A stretch of 64,000 nucleotides of DNA from MWEH01 sp035409945. Its GTDB lineage: Bacteria > Bacillota > Clostridia > Christensenellales > DTU072. Below the pieces are notes generated by a model. The model ran no database searches. It worked only from the letters and a program-made list of their open reading frames with translations, and was not told the DNA's origin. Shown here one piece after another: positions 1-11,000 of the stretch. The position numbers and the translations under genes were made by a program. The stretch covers positions 1 to 64,000 of the forward strand of contig DAONQC010000006.1 in assembly GCA_035409945.1 (NCBI GenBank), written 5' to 3'. Position 1 is the stretch's first letter. Each line of letters begins with the position of its first letter.

Positions 1-82
1 TGCATATTTTTTCGGTACAATTAAATTATCAAAATTAAAATCGGGTATTGTTTTTTTAATCAAATATCTGTAAGGAGTTTTT

Positions 83-2128
83 ATGAAAAAAAGGAGCATT
101 TGGATAGTGATACTACTGATAGTATCAATATTAGTTACATGTACGCTTGTTGCATGTAAAGATAAACCATCGGATGATAATACGCAAGGTGATGGGAATA
201 ATACAAACGGTGATGACACTAATAATAATGACGATACCGAGATAACTCCTTTAGATATTATAACTGGGCTCACTGATAAATTTAAGATAACTTGCAAAAT
301 GACATATACCGATCCCGATTTTCAATATATGAATGAAGAATTTAATATTTATAAAGATGGGAACGCATTTTTAACAGAAGAGAACGATAGCGATGGATAT
401 TTGTATCGATATTATAAAAAATCTACTACAACTGATTATTGGGCAGAGTTTGTGCTACCTGTAGATGAAGAGGCGTGGAGCCATATTACTTCAGACCAAA
501 CTGCAGATACTTTACTGGATGTTAATGGTATAGACCTTTTAGGTTATATACTCTACTACTTTTTCCATCCATCATATGGACATAAAGACCAAGCAGAACT
601 TGTATCTACGGAAGTATTGACGATAGGAGATGTAAACTACACCTGTAATAAATATGCTTATTCAGATGCTATTTTTGGTACAAATAAGGCATTTTGGATT
701 GTAAACATTAGTGGTGTTGACTATTGTTTAAAATATACCACAGACAGTTATTCCGTCGAAGTAACAGCGTATCAAACTACAAACGTTGCGTTTCCAGACA
801 CAAAAGGCATAGCACTTCCAGAAGACAAAGATATTCCTTGGGAAGATAATGATGGCGAAGATGGGGAAGAGAGTAGCGACGCACTTTTACTTTCATTACA
901 TAACGGAACGATAAATGGGCTTAATGCGACTATAGAAGTTGCGCATGATGAAGATATGTATGCTTTCGCAAATCAATTTGTTCGGGTATCTAAAGGTGCT
1001 GTCTATACAGTTTATGATGATGAGGCGTTAACGGTTGAATCTAACTGGTGGAATTTGCCAGTACAAGATGGTAGTAATATTTACTATGTTGAAGTTGTTT
1101 CCGAAGATCGTTCAAAAAGTACTGTATACACACTCAACATCTTTAAAAACCATTATGTAAAAATTTCATATATGAGTGAAGGTGTTGAAGTCGCTAGTGA
1201 ACAAAAGGTAACTCATACAACACTAGGTTGGGGGCCAAAGGCATATCGCCGTGGATATATACTTAATGGTTGGGGCTCAGAAGGACATTATATAACAGGC
1301 GCCACGAGTTTTAATGCAAACTGGCTTAAACTTGATACGTATATAAGAGTAAATGATTTAGAAAGACCAGACACAGAAGGTGAGTATGTATTCTTTGGTG
1401 AATATCCACAAACATTAAAAGAAGCCGACGTAACAGTAGGAGATACTCCTGATATTAATACTGGACACTACTTAGGGAGCGATGGGTTTTATTATGCTAG
1501 AGTATTAGAGGCTACTACATATAGTCATTACACATCATATAAATTTGATGACGGCACTAGCGTCGAAGAAGGCAAAACCTACTATTTTAAAGTTGAACCT
1601 ATCAAGTGGAGAATACTTGAAATAGTAGAAGGAAAAGCACTTCTTTTAAGTGAGACAATATTAGATTTCACGACATATAGCTCAAGTGGTGACGATTATG
1701 CAAATAGTAGCGTACGAGCTTGGCTCACCAATGACTTTTATTATTCCGCACTAAAAGATACTCAAAGATCTATAATACATATTAAAGCTTCTATTGGAGA
1801 TACAATATTTTTACCCAGTTATGAGGATGTAGTTAATCCAGAGTACGGGTTTAATAGTAATCCTAATGCTGAACAAGATAGCGAAAGAGGAAGGCATATA
1901 AGCGATTATTTAAAAGCTAGGGGCTTATATGTAAGAATTCGAAGTAACCACATTGCTGGTAGTGGTTGGTGGACCCGCACACCATACGATTCAGCTTATG
2001 ATCCCGCCGCATATTGTGTTAGTGCGACAGGGCGAGTTGGCTATGCTCTCACGGGGGATCCTTCTTCTGTAGGTTACAGTGGTTATAGTTATGGACTCGT
2101 GCCCGCAGTGGTGATTAATATGTCATAA
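83..2128 (+). CDS. DUF6273-type surface lipoprotein
   Basis: Predicted lipid-anchored surface protein of 681 residues. The N-terminus has Lys/Arg residues, a hydrophobic segment and a lipobox (LVAC, Cys about residue 25), followed by an Asn/Asp/Gly-rich linker. A middle part (about residues 290-450) looks like beta-sandwich/InlB-like repeats ending in an NANW strand. The C-terminal part (about 455-681) has DUF6273 hallmarks: a VFFGEYPQT start, a PIKWRIL strand, a WLTNDFY segment, and a GSGWWTRTP...VPAVVI ending. The start is fixed by AAGGAG at 72-77. DUF6273 proteins are common in gut Clostridia, with no established function. A hairpin follows the stop. Confidence 0.85.
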   Translation: MKKRSIWIVILLIVSILVTCTLVACKDKPSDDNTQGDGNNTNGDDTNNNDDTEITPLDIITGLTDKFKITCKMTYTDPDFQYMNEEFNIYKDGNAFLTEENDSDGYLYRYYKKSTTTDYWAEFVLPVDEEAWSHITSDQTADTLLDVNGIDLLGYILYYFFHPSYGHKDQAELVSTEVLTIGDVNYTCNKYAYSDAIFGTNKAFWIVNISGVDYCLKYTTDSYSVEVTAYQTTNVAFPDTKGIALPEDKDIPWEDNDGEDGEESSDALLLSLHNGTINGLNATIEVAHDEDMYAFANQFVRVSKGAVYTVYDDEALTVESNWWNLPVQDGSNIYYVEVVSEDRSKSTVYTLNIFKNHYVKISYMSEGVEVASEQKVTHTTLGWGPKAYRRGYILNGWGSEGHYITGATSFNANWLKLDTYIRVNDLERPDTEGEYVFFGEYPQTLKEADVTVGDTPDINTGHYLGSDGFYYARVLEATTYSHYTSYKFDDGTSVEEGKTYYFKVEPIKWRILEIVEGKALLLSETILDFTTYSSSGDDYANSSVRAWLTNDFYYSALKDTQRSIIHIKASIGDTIFLPSYEDVVNPEYGFNSNPNAEQDSERGRHISDYLKARGLYVRIRSNHIAGSGWWTRTPYDSAYDPAAYCVSATGRVGYALTGDPSSVGYSGYSYGLVPAVVINMS

Positions 2129-2164
2129 AATTATAAGAATTGGTACTAGTTGGTTAGAAGCTAT

Positions 2165-2199
2165 AAAAATCCTATGGAGTGAAAATCTATAGGATTTTT
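2165..2199 (+). terminator. Hairpin terminator after the DUF6273 lipoprotein gene
   Basis: An 11-bp perfect stem (2165-2175 with 2189-2199, AAAAATCCTAT/ATAGGATTTTT) with a 13-base loop. The right arm ends in a T run. Confidence 0.7.
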
Positions 2200-2255
2200 C
2201 ATTTAAAGTGTTGGATAAATAACTTAAGTTTTATAATACATTTTTATCCTTTGTA

Positions 2256-2326
2256 TTGATAATATTGTTTTCTGCTGTTATAATAAAGTTGTAAATTGTG
2301 CAGTACAGATTACAAGATTATAACAG
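2256..2326 (+). promoter_or_regulatory. Promoter and inverted-repeat operator of AbiE locus 1
   Basis: TTGATA (2256-2261), a 17-bp spacer and a perfect TATAAT (2279-2284). A perfect 10-bp inverted repeat CTGTTATAAT (2275-2284) / ATTATAACAG (2317-2326) covers the -10 and the start of the transcript. AbiEi antitoxins are known to repress their own promoters through inverted repeats, so this is the probable autoregulatory operator. Confidence 0.7.
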
Positions 2327-2338
2327 TGAGGAAAGAAG

Positions 2339-3016
2339 ATGAAGAGATATGATGCTTCAGACAAATACGAACAGCAAGATAAGAAATGTAGCCCCTGCAT
2401 GACTTTAATAACGGAATACATAGATAGTATAAACACAGGTCACCCAATTTTTACAAGTGACATACGTGAATATTTAGTAAATGACGGTGTTGATGTCGAT
2501 CCTCGTAAAGTTAATGTATACATTAGTAGGTATGAAAAGAATAATGATGATTTTATTCGATATGCAAAAGGCATTTATTATAAAAGTAGTCAAACGCCTT
2601 TTGGGCAGTCTAGTATTAAGAAAAATGAGCTCGTAAGACGATTATACCTAGAAGACAATGGTGAAGTCTTTGGCTATGAAACAGGTCCTTCTCTTATTAA
2701 TAGATTAGGGTTAACGACACAGGTTCCCAAATATTCTTATTTTGCAACTAACAGGCATAGAGCAGATAAGGTTAGTGATACGATTAAGCTTATCAAGCCA
2801 GTAGTGGAAGTCACAAAAGACAATTATAAATATTTGCAAATACTAGATGCCCTTATGAATAAATACAATATTGAATTTGAGGTAGACAATCCGCAAAAAA
2901 TAATTCGAGAAGTAATCGATAATAACAAACTAGAGTTTGAAAAGCTTCTTCGCTATGCGACACTATACAAAAATAGAGAAATATACGAAAAAATAGCTCA
3001 GGTGGCTGTTGGGTAG
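2339..3016 (+). CDS. AbiEi/DUF6088-like antitoxin
   Basis: A 225-residue cytoplasmic protein with a predicted N-terminal winged helix and a GIYYK segment (about residue 79), typical of AbiEi/DUF6088 antitoxins. It lies 6 bases upstream of an AbiEii-type nucleotidyltransferase gene, the standard antitoxin-toxin order of type IV AbiE modules. In that family the antitoxin represses its operon and counteracts the toxin without direct binding. Start ATG has GAGGAAAG upstream. The operator described at 2275-2326 supports autoregulation. The family call rests on motif and context, since sequence conservation in this family is weak. Confidence 0.75.
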   Translation: MKRYDASDKYEQQDKKCSPCMTLITEYIDSINTGHPIFTSDIREYLVNDGVDVDPRKVNVYISRYEKNNDDFIRYAKGIYYKSSQTPFGQSSIKKNELVRRLYLEDNGEVFGYETGPSLINRLGLTTQVPKYSYFATNRHRADKVSDTIKLIKPVVEVTKDNYKYLQILDALMNKYNIEFEVDNPQKIIREVIDNNKLEFEKLLRYATLYKNREIYEKIAQVAVG

Positions 3017-3022
3017 TGTATT

Positions 3023-3979
3023 ATGAATTTACATAAAGATCGCGAAAGCATGGAGTTATTAATTTCCAACATAACTAAAAGAAGCAAAATTAGGGAAGAT
3101 GTGTTGGAAAAAGATTATTATGTTACATTACTTTTGGAGGAATTGGCGACAAAAGAAAACCAAGCCAATGCTTTCTTTAAGGGAGGAACTGCTCTATATA
3201 AAGCATTAAAGTCGGTAAGAAGATTTAGTGAAGATATTGACTTGACGGTTAATGTTGAAGGATTGCCTAGCAAGAGCCAAGAGCAGAAAAGATTGAAGAA
3301 TGTGGCAAATGGCTTTAGTGTTTTGGATGTTAAGGAAAAATTGACGGATAAAAAAGGCATAGTTGAAGTAGCTTATAAATATAATCCGCTTTTTACTCCA
3401 GCTACAAGTGATATACTACAACGATGCGGAAATGTTAAAGTTGAGGCGACTAGCTTCACTGTTTCTAAACCAATCAAATTTATAGAAATTGCGCCTCATA
3501 TATATGAGCTTGCGGATGTGAGAGAAAAACAAATCTTAGAAGATGCGTTTGAGGTAAAGCCATTTAAAATAGGAACTATTTCGTTGGAAAGAATTTTTGT
3601 TGATAAGATTTTTGCTGCTGAATTTTATTATATACGAAAGAAATGGTTGGATTTTTCAAAACATATATATGATATTACAACCGTGTATAAACTTGGTACT
3701 GTTTATGCTTTGCTAGGTAATGCTTCCGAACTGGGAGATTTAATAGAATTAAAAAGACTGGAGGAAAAGAATCGAATAGGTGGTGTTCCGGACAATGTAA
3801 AAATTAAAGACTTTGAATATTTTAAGAATATTAAGTTTTACAATAGTAGTACTTTTAAGGACGCTTTGCGCAAAATACATAATATTTATGTTTTTGATGA
3901 ACGAGAAAGAATAAGCATAGAGGATGTTAAAAGTACATTAGAGATATTAAAACAAATATTTATACATTTAGGTAGTTGA
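3023..3979 (+). CDS. AbiEii/AbiGii-family nucleotidyltransferase toxin
   Basis: 318 residues. The N-terminus has the family's EKDYYVT segment (about residue 29), then the nucleotidyltransferase signature FKGGTALYKA (about 52) followed by RFSEDIDL (about 71), which carries the metal-binding acidic residues. AbiEii proteins are NTP-dependent nucleotidyltransferases that stop growth; several add nucleotides to tRNA. It is co-transcribed with the AbiEi-like antitoxin. Length and motif order look intact, so the pair is probably functional, as a plasticity or anti-phage module. Confidence 0.85.
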   Translation: MNLHKDRESMELLISNITKRSKIREDVLEKDYYVTLLLEELATKENQANAFFKGGTALYKALKSVRRFSEDIDLTVNVEGLPSKSQEQKRLKNVANGFSVLDVKEKLTDKKGIVEVAYKYNPLFTPATSDILQRCGNVKVEATSFTVSKPIKFIEIAPHIYELADVREKQILEDAFEVKPFKIGTISLERIFVDKIFAAEFYYIRKKWLDFSKHIYDITTVYKLGTVYALLGNASELGDLIELKRLEEKNRIGGVPDNVKIKDFEYFKNIKFYNSSTFKDALRKIHNIYVFDERERISIEDVKSTLEILKQIFIHLGS

Positions 3980-4366
3980 AAGGTAAAAAGGCATCAAACG
4001 TTATTAAACCTATGAAAATTTTAGAATTATTTAACTCTTACATAGTAAGTGCTTCTGACAATTCCTTCACTCTTGATAGTGCCGATAGGAACTAATTTGT
4101 GCGGAGGGCTTTTAATGGAGCTGATATAAGGCAGTGTCATTAGGAACTAATTTGTTATGTGGACATAATACAAAAGTCATACTATTTTTTAGATAACCTT
4201 TAGATAAATTACACAAAAATGCGTTATTATGTATTAAAATCAAGTATTTAAAGCAAAAAATACAGTATTTTGTAATAATTACTTTACTTTTTTTTGAATA
4301 GTATGTAGTATTAGTACCTATTCAAGGTATTGCTAGACACTCATAAACGTAACGAGAATAAGTGTT
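3980..4366. other. Intergenic region with short direct and inverted repeats
   Basis: No convincing gene in 387 bp. A 15-bp direct repeat TAGGAACTAATTTGT occurs at 4086-4100 and 4141-4155, and an 8-bp inverted repeat TTGAATAG/CTATTCAA at 4294-4301 and 4318-4325. The inverted repeat lies about 45 bases before the next start and could be an operator. Confidence 0.5.
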
Positions 4367-7300
4367 GTGGGAATAAAGTTGGGAAGAAAAAAGTATAAGA
4401 CTTTCATGTTTTTGGCAGGCGCACTTTTAACAGTCCTGCTAATTTTGTCTAGCGGTTTTTATTCATCTAAAACGGTTAAAGGGGAAGCTTCGGCAAGTTT
4501 AACATACTTGTTTGACTCTGTTACGAATTCATATTCCGTAACTGGATATACAGGGACTCCTACTGATTTGGTAATCCCAGGTGAATATGATGATGGGACA
4601 AATGGACTTTATCCCGTAACAAGAATTAAGAACAATGCATTTAAGTCCTGTACATCATTAACTTCAATTACCATTTTAGATGGCGTGACGGTAATAGAAG
4701 AGTATGCTTTTGACCATTGTACTAGTGCCACCTCAATAACTATTCCTGGAAGTGTGACGACCATAGGAAAATCTGCTTTCTCCCACTGCTATGCGGCAAC
4801 AACCCTAACCCTAGCAAGTGGCCTAACTAGTATAGATACTTCTGCATTTGGGTATTGTAGTAAACTTACTTCTATCATTCTACCAGAAGGGCTTGTAAGT
4901 GTAGGAAGTTCTTCTTTTTATGCGTGCGGGTCGGCAACCGAAATAATATTACCTAGCACTTTGGCAACCATTTCTCCTAGCGCATTTTTAGGGTGTAGAA
5001 AAGTAACTTCAATAACAATTCCAGGAAGTGTATCAAGTATAGGTAATGGTGCTTTTGCAAACTGTGTAACTTTAACAGAAATTATCGTCGAAGAATCTAA
5101 TAATTATTACACTGTCCAGGATGGCATTCTATACACTAAAGACTTGAAAACCCTAATAGCATTTCCGCCAGGGATGAACATGCCAACATACACAATACCA
5201 AGTTCGGTGACAACTATAATGCCAATGTCATTTATAGGATCTCAATGGCTAGTTACACTAGTTGTCCCAAATAGTGTGACAAGTTTTGGAGCTCAAAATT
5301 TTAGATTATGCCCTAGGCTAACTTCTGTGGTTTTTGAAGAGCCTAACCAAATTACAACTATAGGGCACTACACTTTTGAAGCATGCAAGGCTTTAAAAGA
5401 AATACACATCCCAGCTAGCGTTACCTATCTAGACAGAAGGGCTTTTGGCAGTTGTGAAAACTTAGTACATATAACTTTTGCAGAGGATAGCCAATTAACA
5501 AGACTAGGCGAACAAAGTTTTTTTAATTGTAAAAAATTACAAGAATTAAAAATCCCAGAAGGTGTGACAAAAATAGATCAAAACGCTTTTGAGGGAGCTG
5601 CACTGTTAACTTCATTAATACTGGATAGCAGTACCCCACCAACGCTTGGCTCCACTCCTTTTACAGGCTCTAAAATAGAATTATCAGATGGAAAAATATA
5701 TGTTCCGGTTGCAAGTGTTGCAGCGTATCAAGCAGCTACTGGCTGGTCGACATATGCTAGTAAAATATACAGAAATCCTTTAGAGTTTGTCACGCTTGAA
5801 TTAAATGGTGGAAGATTTATTAACGGAAAGTCATTTGAGCATGATGTAGCAAATAATGAAATAACATTAAATAATTTAGAAAGAGCAGGTTGTACATTTT
5901 TAGGCTGGACGGGACCTGGATATACGGTTCCGACTACTACGGGAATAGTTATACCTGCAGATAATTCGGATCCTAAAATATTTACAGCACACTGGGATGT
6001 GCAGACATATAATGTTACATATGAATTAAATGGAGGCACAAGCCATGCTGACAATCCTTCAACATATACCGTAGAGGAGCTGCCAAAAACATTATATGCC
6101 CCGACAAAAGACGCATACGATTTCAAAGGGTGGTACGATAATGCCACATTTAGTGGAAATGTGTTTACAGCTATCCCAGAAGGGAGCAGTGGTGATATAA
6201 AATACTATGCAAAATGGGAAATTAAAAAACATACAGTACAGTTTTTAGATCACGATGATTCGGTTTTAAAAACTGAGATAGTAAACCACGGTTCACCAGC
6301 AACGGCTCCAACAACAAACCCAACGAGAACGGGACACACCTTTGCAGGCTGGAATCCATCAACATTTAATTCCATTACGGCAGATACAAACATTTATGCC
6401 CAATACTCAATTAATCAATACACAATGACCTTCAACACAAACGGTGGAAGTTCTGTAGATGCCATAACACAAAACTATGATACAGACATAACGCCTCCAG
6501 GAAATCCAACGAAGGACTATTACGATTTTGCAGGCTGGTACAGTGATAGCGGTTTAACTGCTTCATACACTATAACAAAAATGCCGGCAACAGATATCAC
6601 AATCTATGCGAAGTGGACAGCAAAGGAATACTCAATCAGTTATGATTTAGCTGGAGGAAGCGTAACTCCAAGCAATGCAAATCCAGCCACATACACATAT
6701 GAAACATTAACATTTAATTTAGTAAATCCAACGAAGGTAGGTTACACATTCAAAGGTTGGAGTGGAACTGGATTAACAAGCGATGACAACAAAACTGTAA
6801 CAATATCTCAAGGAAGCTCAGGAGCTAGATCATATACAGCTAACTGGACCATCAATCAATATACATACAAATTCTATAACGGAACAACTCTGATGAAGGA
6901 AGCAACTGTTGATTATGGTTCAGAAATAGTTCCTCCAACAGAAACTCCCTCAAAAGCTTCAACGCCAGAGTTTTCATATACATTTAAAGAGTGGAATCCA
7001 GCAGTGCCAGCAACGATTGGGGCTGCAAATGAAACCTTCTATGCACAATATACAGAAACAAGAAGATCATATTCCATTGTCTGGACAAACTACGATAATG
7101 CAGAATTAAGAACAGATACAGTAGAGTATGGACAAACTCCAAGTTATGGAGGCACGCCGACTAGACCAGCAGACGCACAATTCACATACACATTCACTGG
7201 CTGGTCCCCAGCGGTTGCACAAGTAACAGGACCACAAACATACAAAGCACAATATAGTGGAACAACAAACAATTATACAGTAACCATAGTTTCTTCAAAT

Positions 7301-7990
7301 ACAGACTATGGCACAGTGAATAAAGAAACAGTGACCAATGTCCCATATGGCACAGTCTTAAATGTTACAAACAATGTAGTACATATTTATGGCACAGATG
7401 TCACAGCGGAAGAGAAGACAGATACAGCTCAGTATACATACACCTTTATAAACTGGGAAAATGGAACTGCAACAGTTACGGGCAACTTAACAGTAACGGC
7501 TAACTTTACCCAAACTACCAATAAATATACATATACCTTCTACAAAGAAGACGAATCGACAGTTGTAAGCACAGCAACTGTTGATTATGGTACTGGAATA
7601 ATAGTGCCAGCAGGACCTGCAAAAGCAGCGACCCAGCAATTCACATATACATTCAAGGAATGGACACCAGCAGTACCTGCAACAATTACAGAGGATATAA
7701 CATTCACTCCTGTATATACTCAAACCACCAATCAATATACAGCAACATTTGTAGACTATAATGGTACAACTGTACTTGGAACTTCTACAGTTGATTATGG
7801 TACCGCAGCAACACCTCCAGCCAATCCAAGTAGAACAGGATACACCTTTACTGGTTGGGATAAGCAATATAACTACATAACAGAAAATGTAACAATCACT
7901 GCTGAGTATGCGATTAATCAGTACAGCATTACATTTGATAGTAACGGTGGAAGCCCTATTACAAAGATTACGCAGGATTATAATACATAA
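4367..7990 (+). CDS. Giant LRR/InlB-repeat surface protein, N-terminal part (ends at in-frame TAA)
   Basis: 1207 residues. After a Lys/Arg-rich N-region and hydrophobic signal segment (about 10-40) come about 15 BspA-type leucine-rich repeats (about 50-450, recurring SITIPGSVTSIG/AFxxCxxLT patterns), then InlB B-repeat/Flg_new beta repeats (recurring GGS...GYTFxGW...YAKW). The reading frame is closed by one TAA at 7988-7990 inside a B-repeat and continues in the same frame to 12121, where the membrane anchor lies. Start is GTG; TTG at 4379 is an alternative. Such proteins act in adhesion or surface interaction. With the stop read as real, this part would be secreted without an anchor. Confidence 0.8.
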   Translation: MGIKLGRKKYKTFMFLAGALLTVLLILSSGFYSSKTVKGEASASLTYLFDSVTNSYSVTGYTGTPTDLVIPGEYDDGTNGLYPVTRIKNNAFKSCTSLTSITILDGVTVIEEYAFDHCTSATSITIPGSVTTIGKSAFSHCYAATTLTLASGLTSIDTSAFGYCSKLTSIILPEGLVSVGSSSFYACGSATEIILPSTLATISPSAFLGCRKVTSITIPGSVSSIGNGAFANCVTLTEIIVEESNNYYTVQDGILYTKDLKTLIAFPPGMNMPTYTIPSSVTTIMPMSFIGSQWLVTLVVPNSVTSFGAQNFRLCPRLTSVVFEEPNQITTIGHYTFEACKALKEIHIPASVTYLDRRAFGSCENLVHITFAEDSQLTRLGEQSFFNCKKLQELKIPEGVTKIDQNAFEGAALLTSLILDSSTPPTLGSTPFTGSKIELSDGKIYVPVASVAAYQAATGWSTYASKIYRNPLEFVTLELNGGRFINGKSFEHDVANNEITLNNLERAGCTFLGWTGPGYTVPTTTGIVIPADNSDPKIFTAHWDVQTYNVTYELNGGTSHADNPSTYTVEELPKTLYAPTKDAYDFKGWYDNATFSGNVFTAIPEGSSGDIKYYAKWEIKKHTVQFLDHDDSVLKTEIVNHGSPATAPTTNPTRTGHTFAGWNPSTFNSITADTNIYAQYSINQYTMTFNTNGGSSVDAITQNYDTDITPPGNPTKDYYDFAGWYSDSGLTASYTITKMPATDITIYAKWTAKEYSISYDLAGGSVTPSNANPATYTYETLTFNLVNPTKVGYTFKGWSGTGLTSDDNKTVTISQGSSGARSYTANWTINQYTYKFYNGTTLMKEATVDYGSEIVPPTETPSKASTPEFSYTFKEWNPAVPATIGAANETFYAQYTETRRSYSIVWTNYDNAELRTDTVEYGQTPSYGGTPTRPADAQFTYTFTGWSPAVAQVTGPQTYKAQYSGTTNNYTVTIVSSNTDYGTVNKETVTNVPYGTVLNVTNNVVHIYGTDVTAEEKTDTAQYTYTFINWENGTATVTGNLTVTANFTQTTNKYTYTFYKEDESTVVSTATVDYGTGIIVPAGPAKAATQQFTYTFKEWTPAVPATITEDITFTPVYTQTTNQYTATFVDYNGTTVLGTSTVDYGTAATPPANPSRTGYTFTGWDKQYNYITENVTITAEYAINQYSITFDSNGGSPITKITQDYNT

Positions 7991-8086
7991 GTAAGTGCGC
8001 CAAATCCAGCTCCAACTAAGGACCATTATAACTTTAATGGTTGGTATAGTAATAGTGGTTTAACTGATGTATACACATTTAGTACG

Positions 8087-11000
8087 ATGCCTGCAAACAA
8101 CATTACTGTATATGCAAAATGGGCACCAGCAAGCTATTCTATTAACTACACATTAAACAACGGAACCGACCCAGGGAATCCCGAAAGTTATAATATAGAA
8201 ACCGAAACTTTTAATTTAATAAATCCAGCTAGAACGGGATATACTTTTATAGGCTGGAGTGGAACAGGTATAATAGGAGACCCAAGCACAAGCGTCACCA
8301 TTACAAAAGGAAACTATGGAAGCAGAACATATACTGCTAACTGGCAAGCAAACACAAACACTGCATATGAGATTAAGTACTATCAGCAAAATATATTAGA
8401 TGACAATTACGTATTGTTTTCTACAGATAATCTGACAGGCACCACTGACACAACTGCCACAGTAACTAGTTATGAGAATAAGTATATAGGTTTTATGTAT
8501 ACTGCTACTGGGTCTATACTATCAGGCAATATAGCTGGCAATGGTTCGTTAGTGCTAGAAGTTTATTACAATAGAATCGTTTACATCGCAAAATTTATGA
8601 ACGGCGAAACCGAACATGACAAACAAAATATACGTTATGGTGGTAATTTTGTAGTTCCGTCCAATCCAACAAAAACAAAAACTCAACAATACACATATAC
8701 CTTTAATGGTTGGAATCCGATAGTCCCAGATACAATTTCAAATAATATAACTTTTAATGCGACATATGAAGAAACGCTAAACAAATATACTGTGACTTTT
8801 AAAGATCATGATGGTACTGTAATCGGAGTGCCGCAAGATATAGAATATGGCTCTGCCGCAACAGCTCCTGCAAACCCAACAAGAACAGGATATACATTTA
8901 GTGGTTGGGATAAGGTCTTTACAAATATTACAGACACCCAAACCGTTAATGCTACATATTCTCCGATTACATATACGATTACATATGAATTAAATAGCGG
9001 TAGTATTTCAGGGCATGTAACTAAATATACAATAGAGACTGAAACTATAACATTAGTAACCCCCACGAGAATCGGGTACACGTTTGATGGCTGGTATGGG
9101 AATGCAAACCTAACAGGAGATGCAATAACAAAAATTATAAAAAACAGTACTGGGAATGTAAGTTTGTATGCTAAATGGGTTCCAAACACAAACACAAAAT
9201 ACACCATTAAGTACTACCAGCAAAACATATTAAATGACAATTACACATTAGTTGCAATAGACGGGACTAATGTTGGAACGACAGGAGATACAGTCAATTT
9301 AGAAGGATATGAAGGAAAGTATACGGGCTTTTCATTTAACGCTGAAAACTCTACCGTAACGGGAGTTATAGCGGCAGATGGCTCACTTGTGTTAGGAGTG
9401 TATTACAATAGGAATGTTTATTCTGCTACATTTTTAAACGAAAGTGCACTATATAACAAACAAGATATTCGCTATAGAGGGAATATTATAACTCCAACTA
9501 ATCCAACTAAGGCTAGGACTCAACAATATACATATACATTTAGTGGTTGGGATAGGACAATTCCCTCAGAGATAACGGATAATATAACCTTTAATGCAAC
9601 ATATGAAGAAACGCTAAATAAATACACTGTGACCTTTAAAGATCATGATGGTACTGTAATCGGAGTGCCGCAAGATATAGAGTATGGCTCTGCCGCAACA
9701 GCTCCTGCAAACCCAACAAGAACGGGATATACATTTGCTGGTTGGGATAAGATCTTTACAAACATTACAGATACCATTACCGTTAATGCTACATACTCTC
9801 CGATTACATATACAATTACATATGAATTAAATGGAGGCAGTATCTCGGGTCATACTACTGAATATACCATAGAGACTGAAACTATAACTCTAATAAATCC
9901 GACAAAAATAGGCTATACCTTTACCGGCTGGCATAATAATGCTGGTTGTGAAGGAGTTACGATTACTAAAATAAACAAGGGAAGTACTGGAACCGTCAAG
10001 TTATACGCCAGCTGGGCACCAAACGCAAATACTGCATACAAAGTTAAATATTACCAGCAAGCCATAATTAATGGTGGCTATTCACTATACGAAACTGATG
10101 CAACTAAATCCGGTCAAACAGGACAAGTTGTTACATTAACAGGCTATGAGAACAGATATACTGGTTTTTCATTTAACTCTGAAATCTCTATCGTAACGGA
10201 TACAATTGCAGCAGATGGATCTTTGGTTTTGGAAGTTTATTACGATAGGAATATTTATACGGCCACATTTATTAACGAAGGTGTTGAATATAATAAGCAA
10301 ACCATACGTTACGGCGGAAATATTTTGACACCAACCAACCCGACAAAGGAATCTACCCAAAAACACACCAATACATTTAGTGGTTGGGATAAGGAAATCC
10401 CATTAGAGATAACGGAAAGTATAACTTTTATTGCACAATATACAGAAACATTGAACAAGTATACATATACATTTTATGACGAAGATCAGATTGCAATTTT
10501 AAGCCAAGCTACAGTAGATTATGGCACGGAAATTATAGTCCCAGTAAATCCAACCAAAGCAAAGACACAACAGTACACATATAGGTTTAGTGGCTGGGAC
10601 AAGGGAATTCCTGCAACAGTTTCAGATGATATAGATTTCTATGCAACATACATTCAAACCATAAACAAGTATACATACACATTTTATGATGAAAACAAAA
10701 CAATCGTTTTAAAGGGCGCAACGATTAACTACGGAGAAGAAATCATACCTCCTGTATTAAATCCAACTAAAGAAAGAACTCAGGAATACACATATACCTT
10801 TGACGGCTGGGATAAATTAATCCCCGAAAGAATAATTAATGATGTAGATTTCTGTGCGACATATATTGCTACAAAAAATAAATATGCTGTTACATTTAAA
10901 GACGGTGAAACTGTTTTAAGTAACCAGGAAATAAAATATGGTTTGGGTGCAACCTCTCCAGCAATGCAGCTTAAAATAGGGCATACATTTGTAGGCTGGG

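Noticed and set aside
3118..3360. 80-codon minus-strand frame
   Set aside because: Fully antisense to the AbiEii toxin gene with no ribosome site.
7487..8026. Long open frame opposite the InlB-repeat gene
   Set aside because: Antisense to a repetitive gene with Cys/Ile-rich, unnatural composition; a shadow of the real gene, as are similar frames opposite nfn, pst and the lipoproteins.
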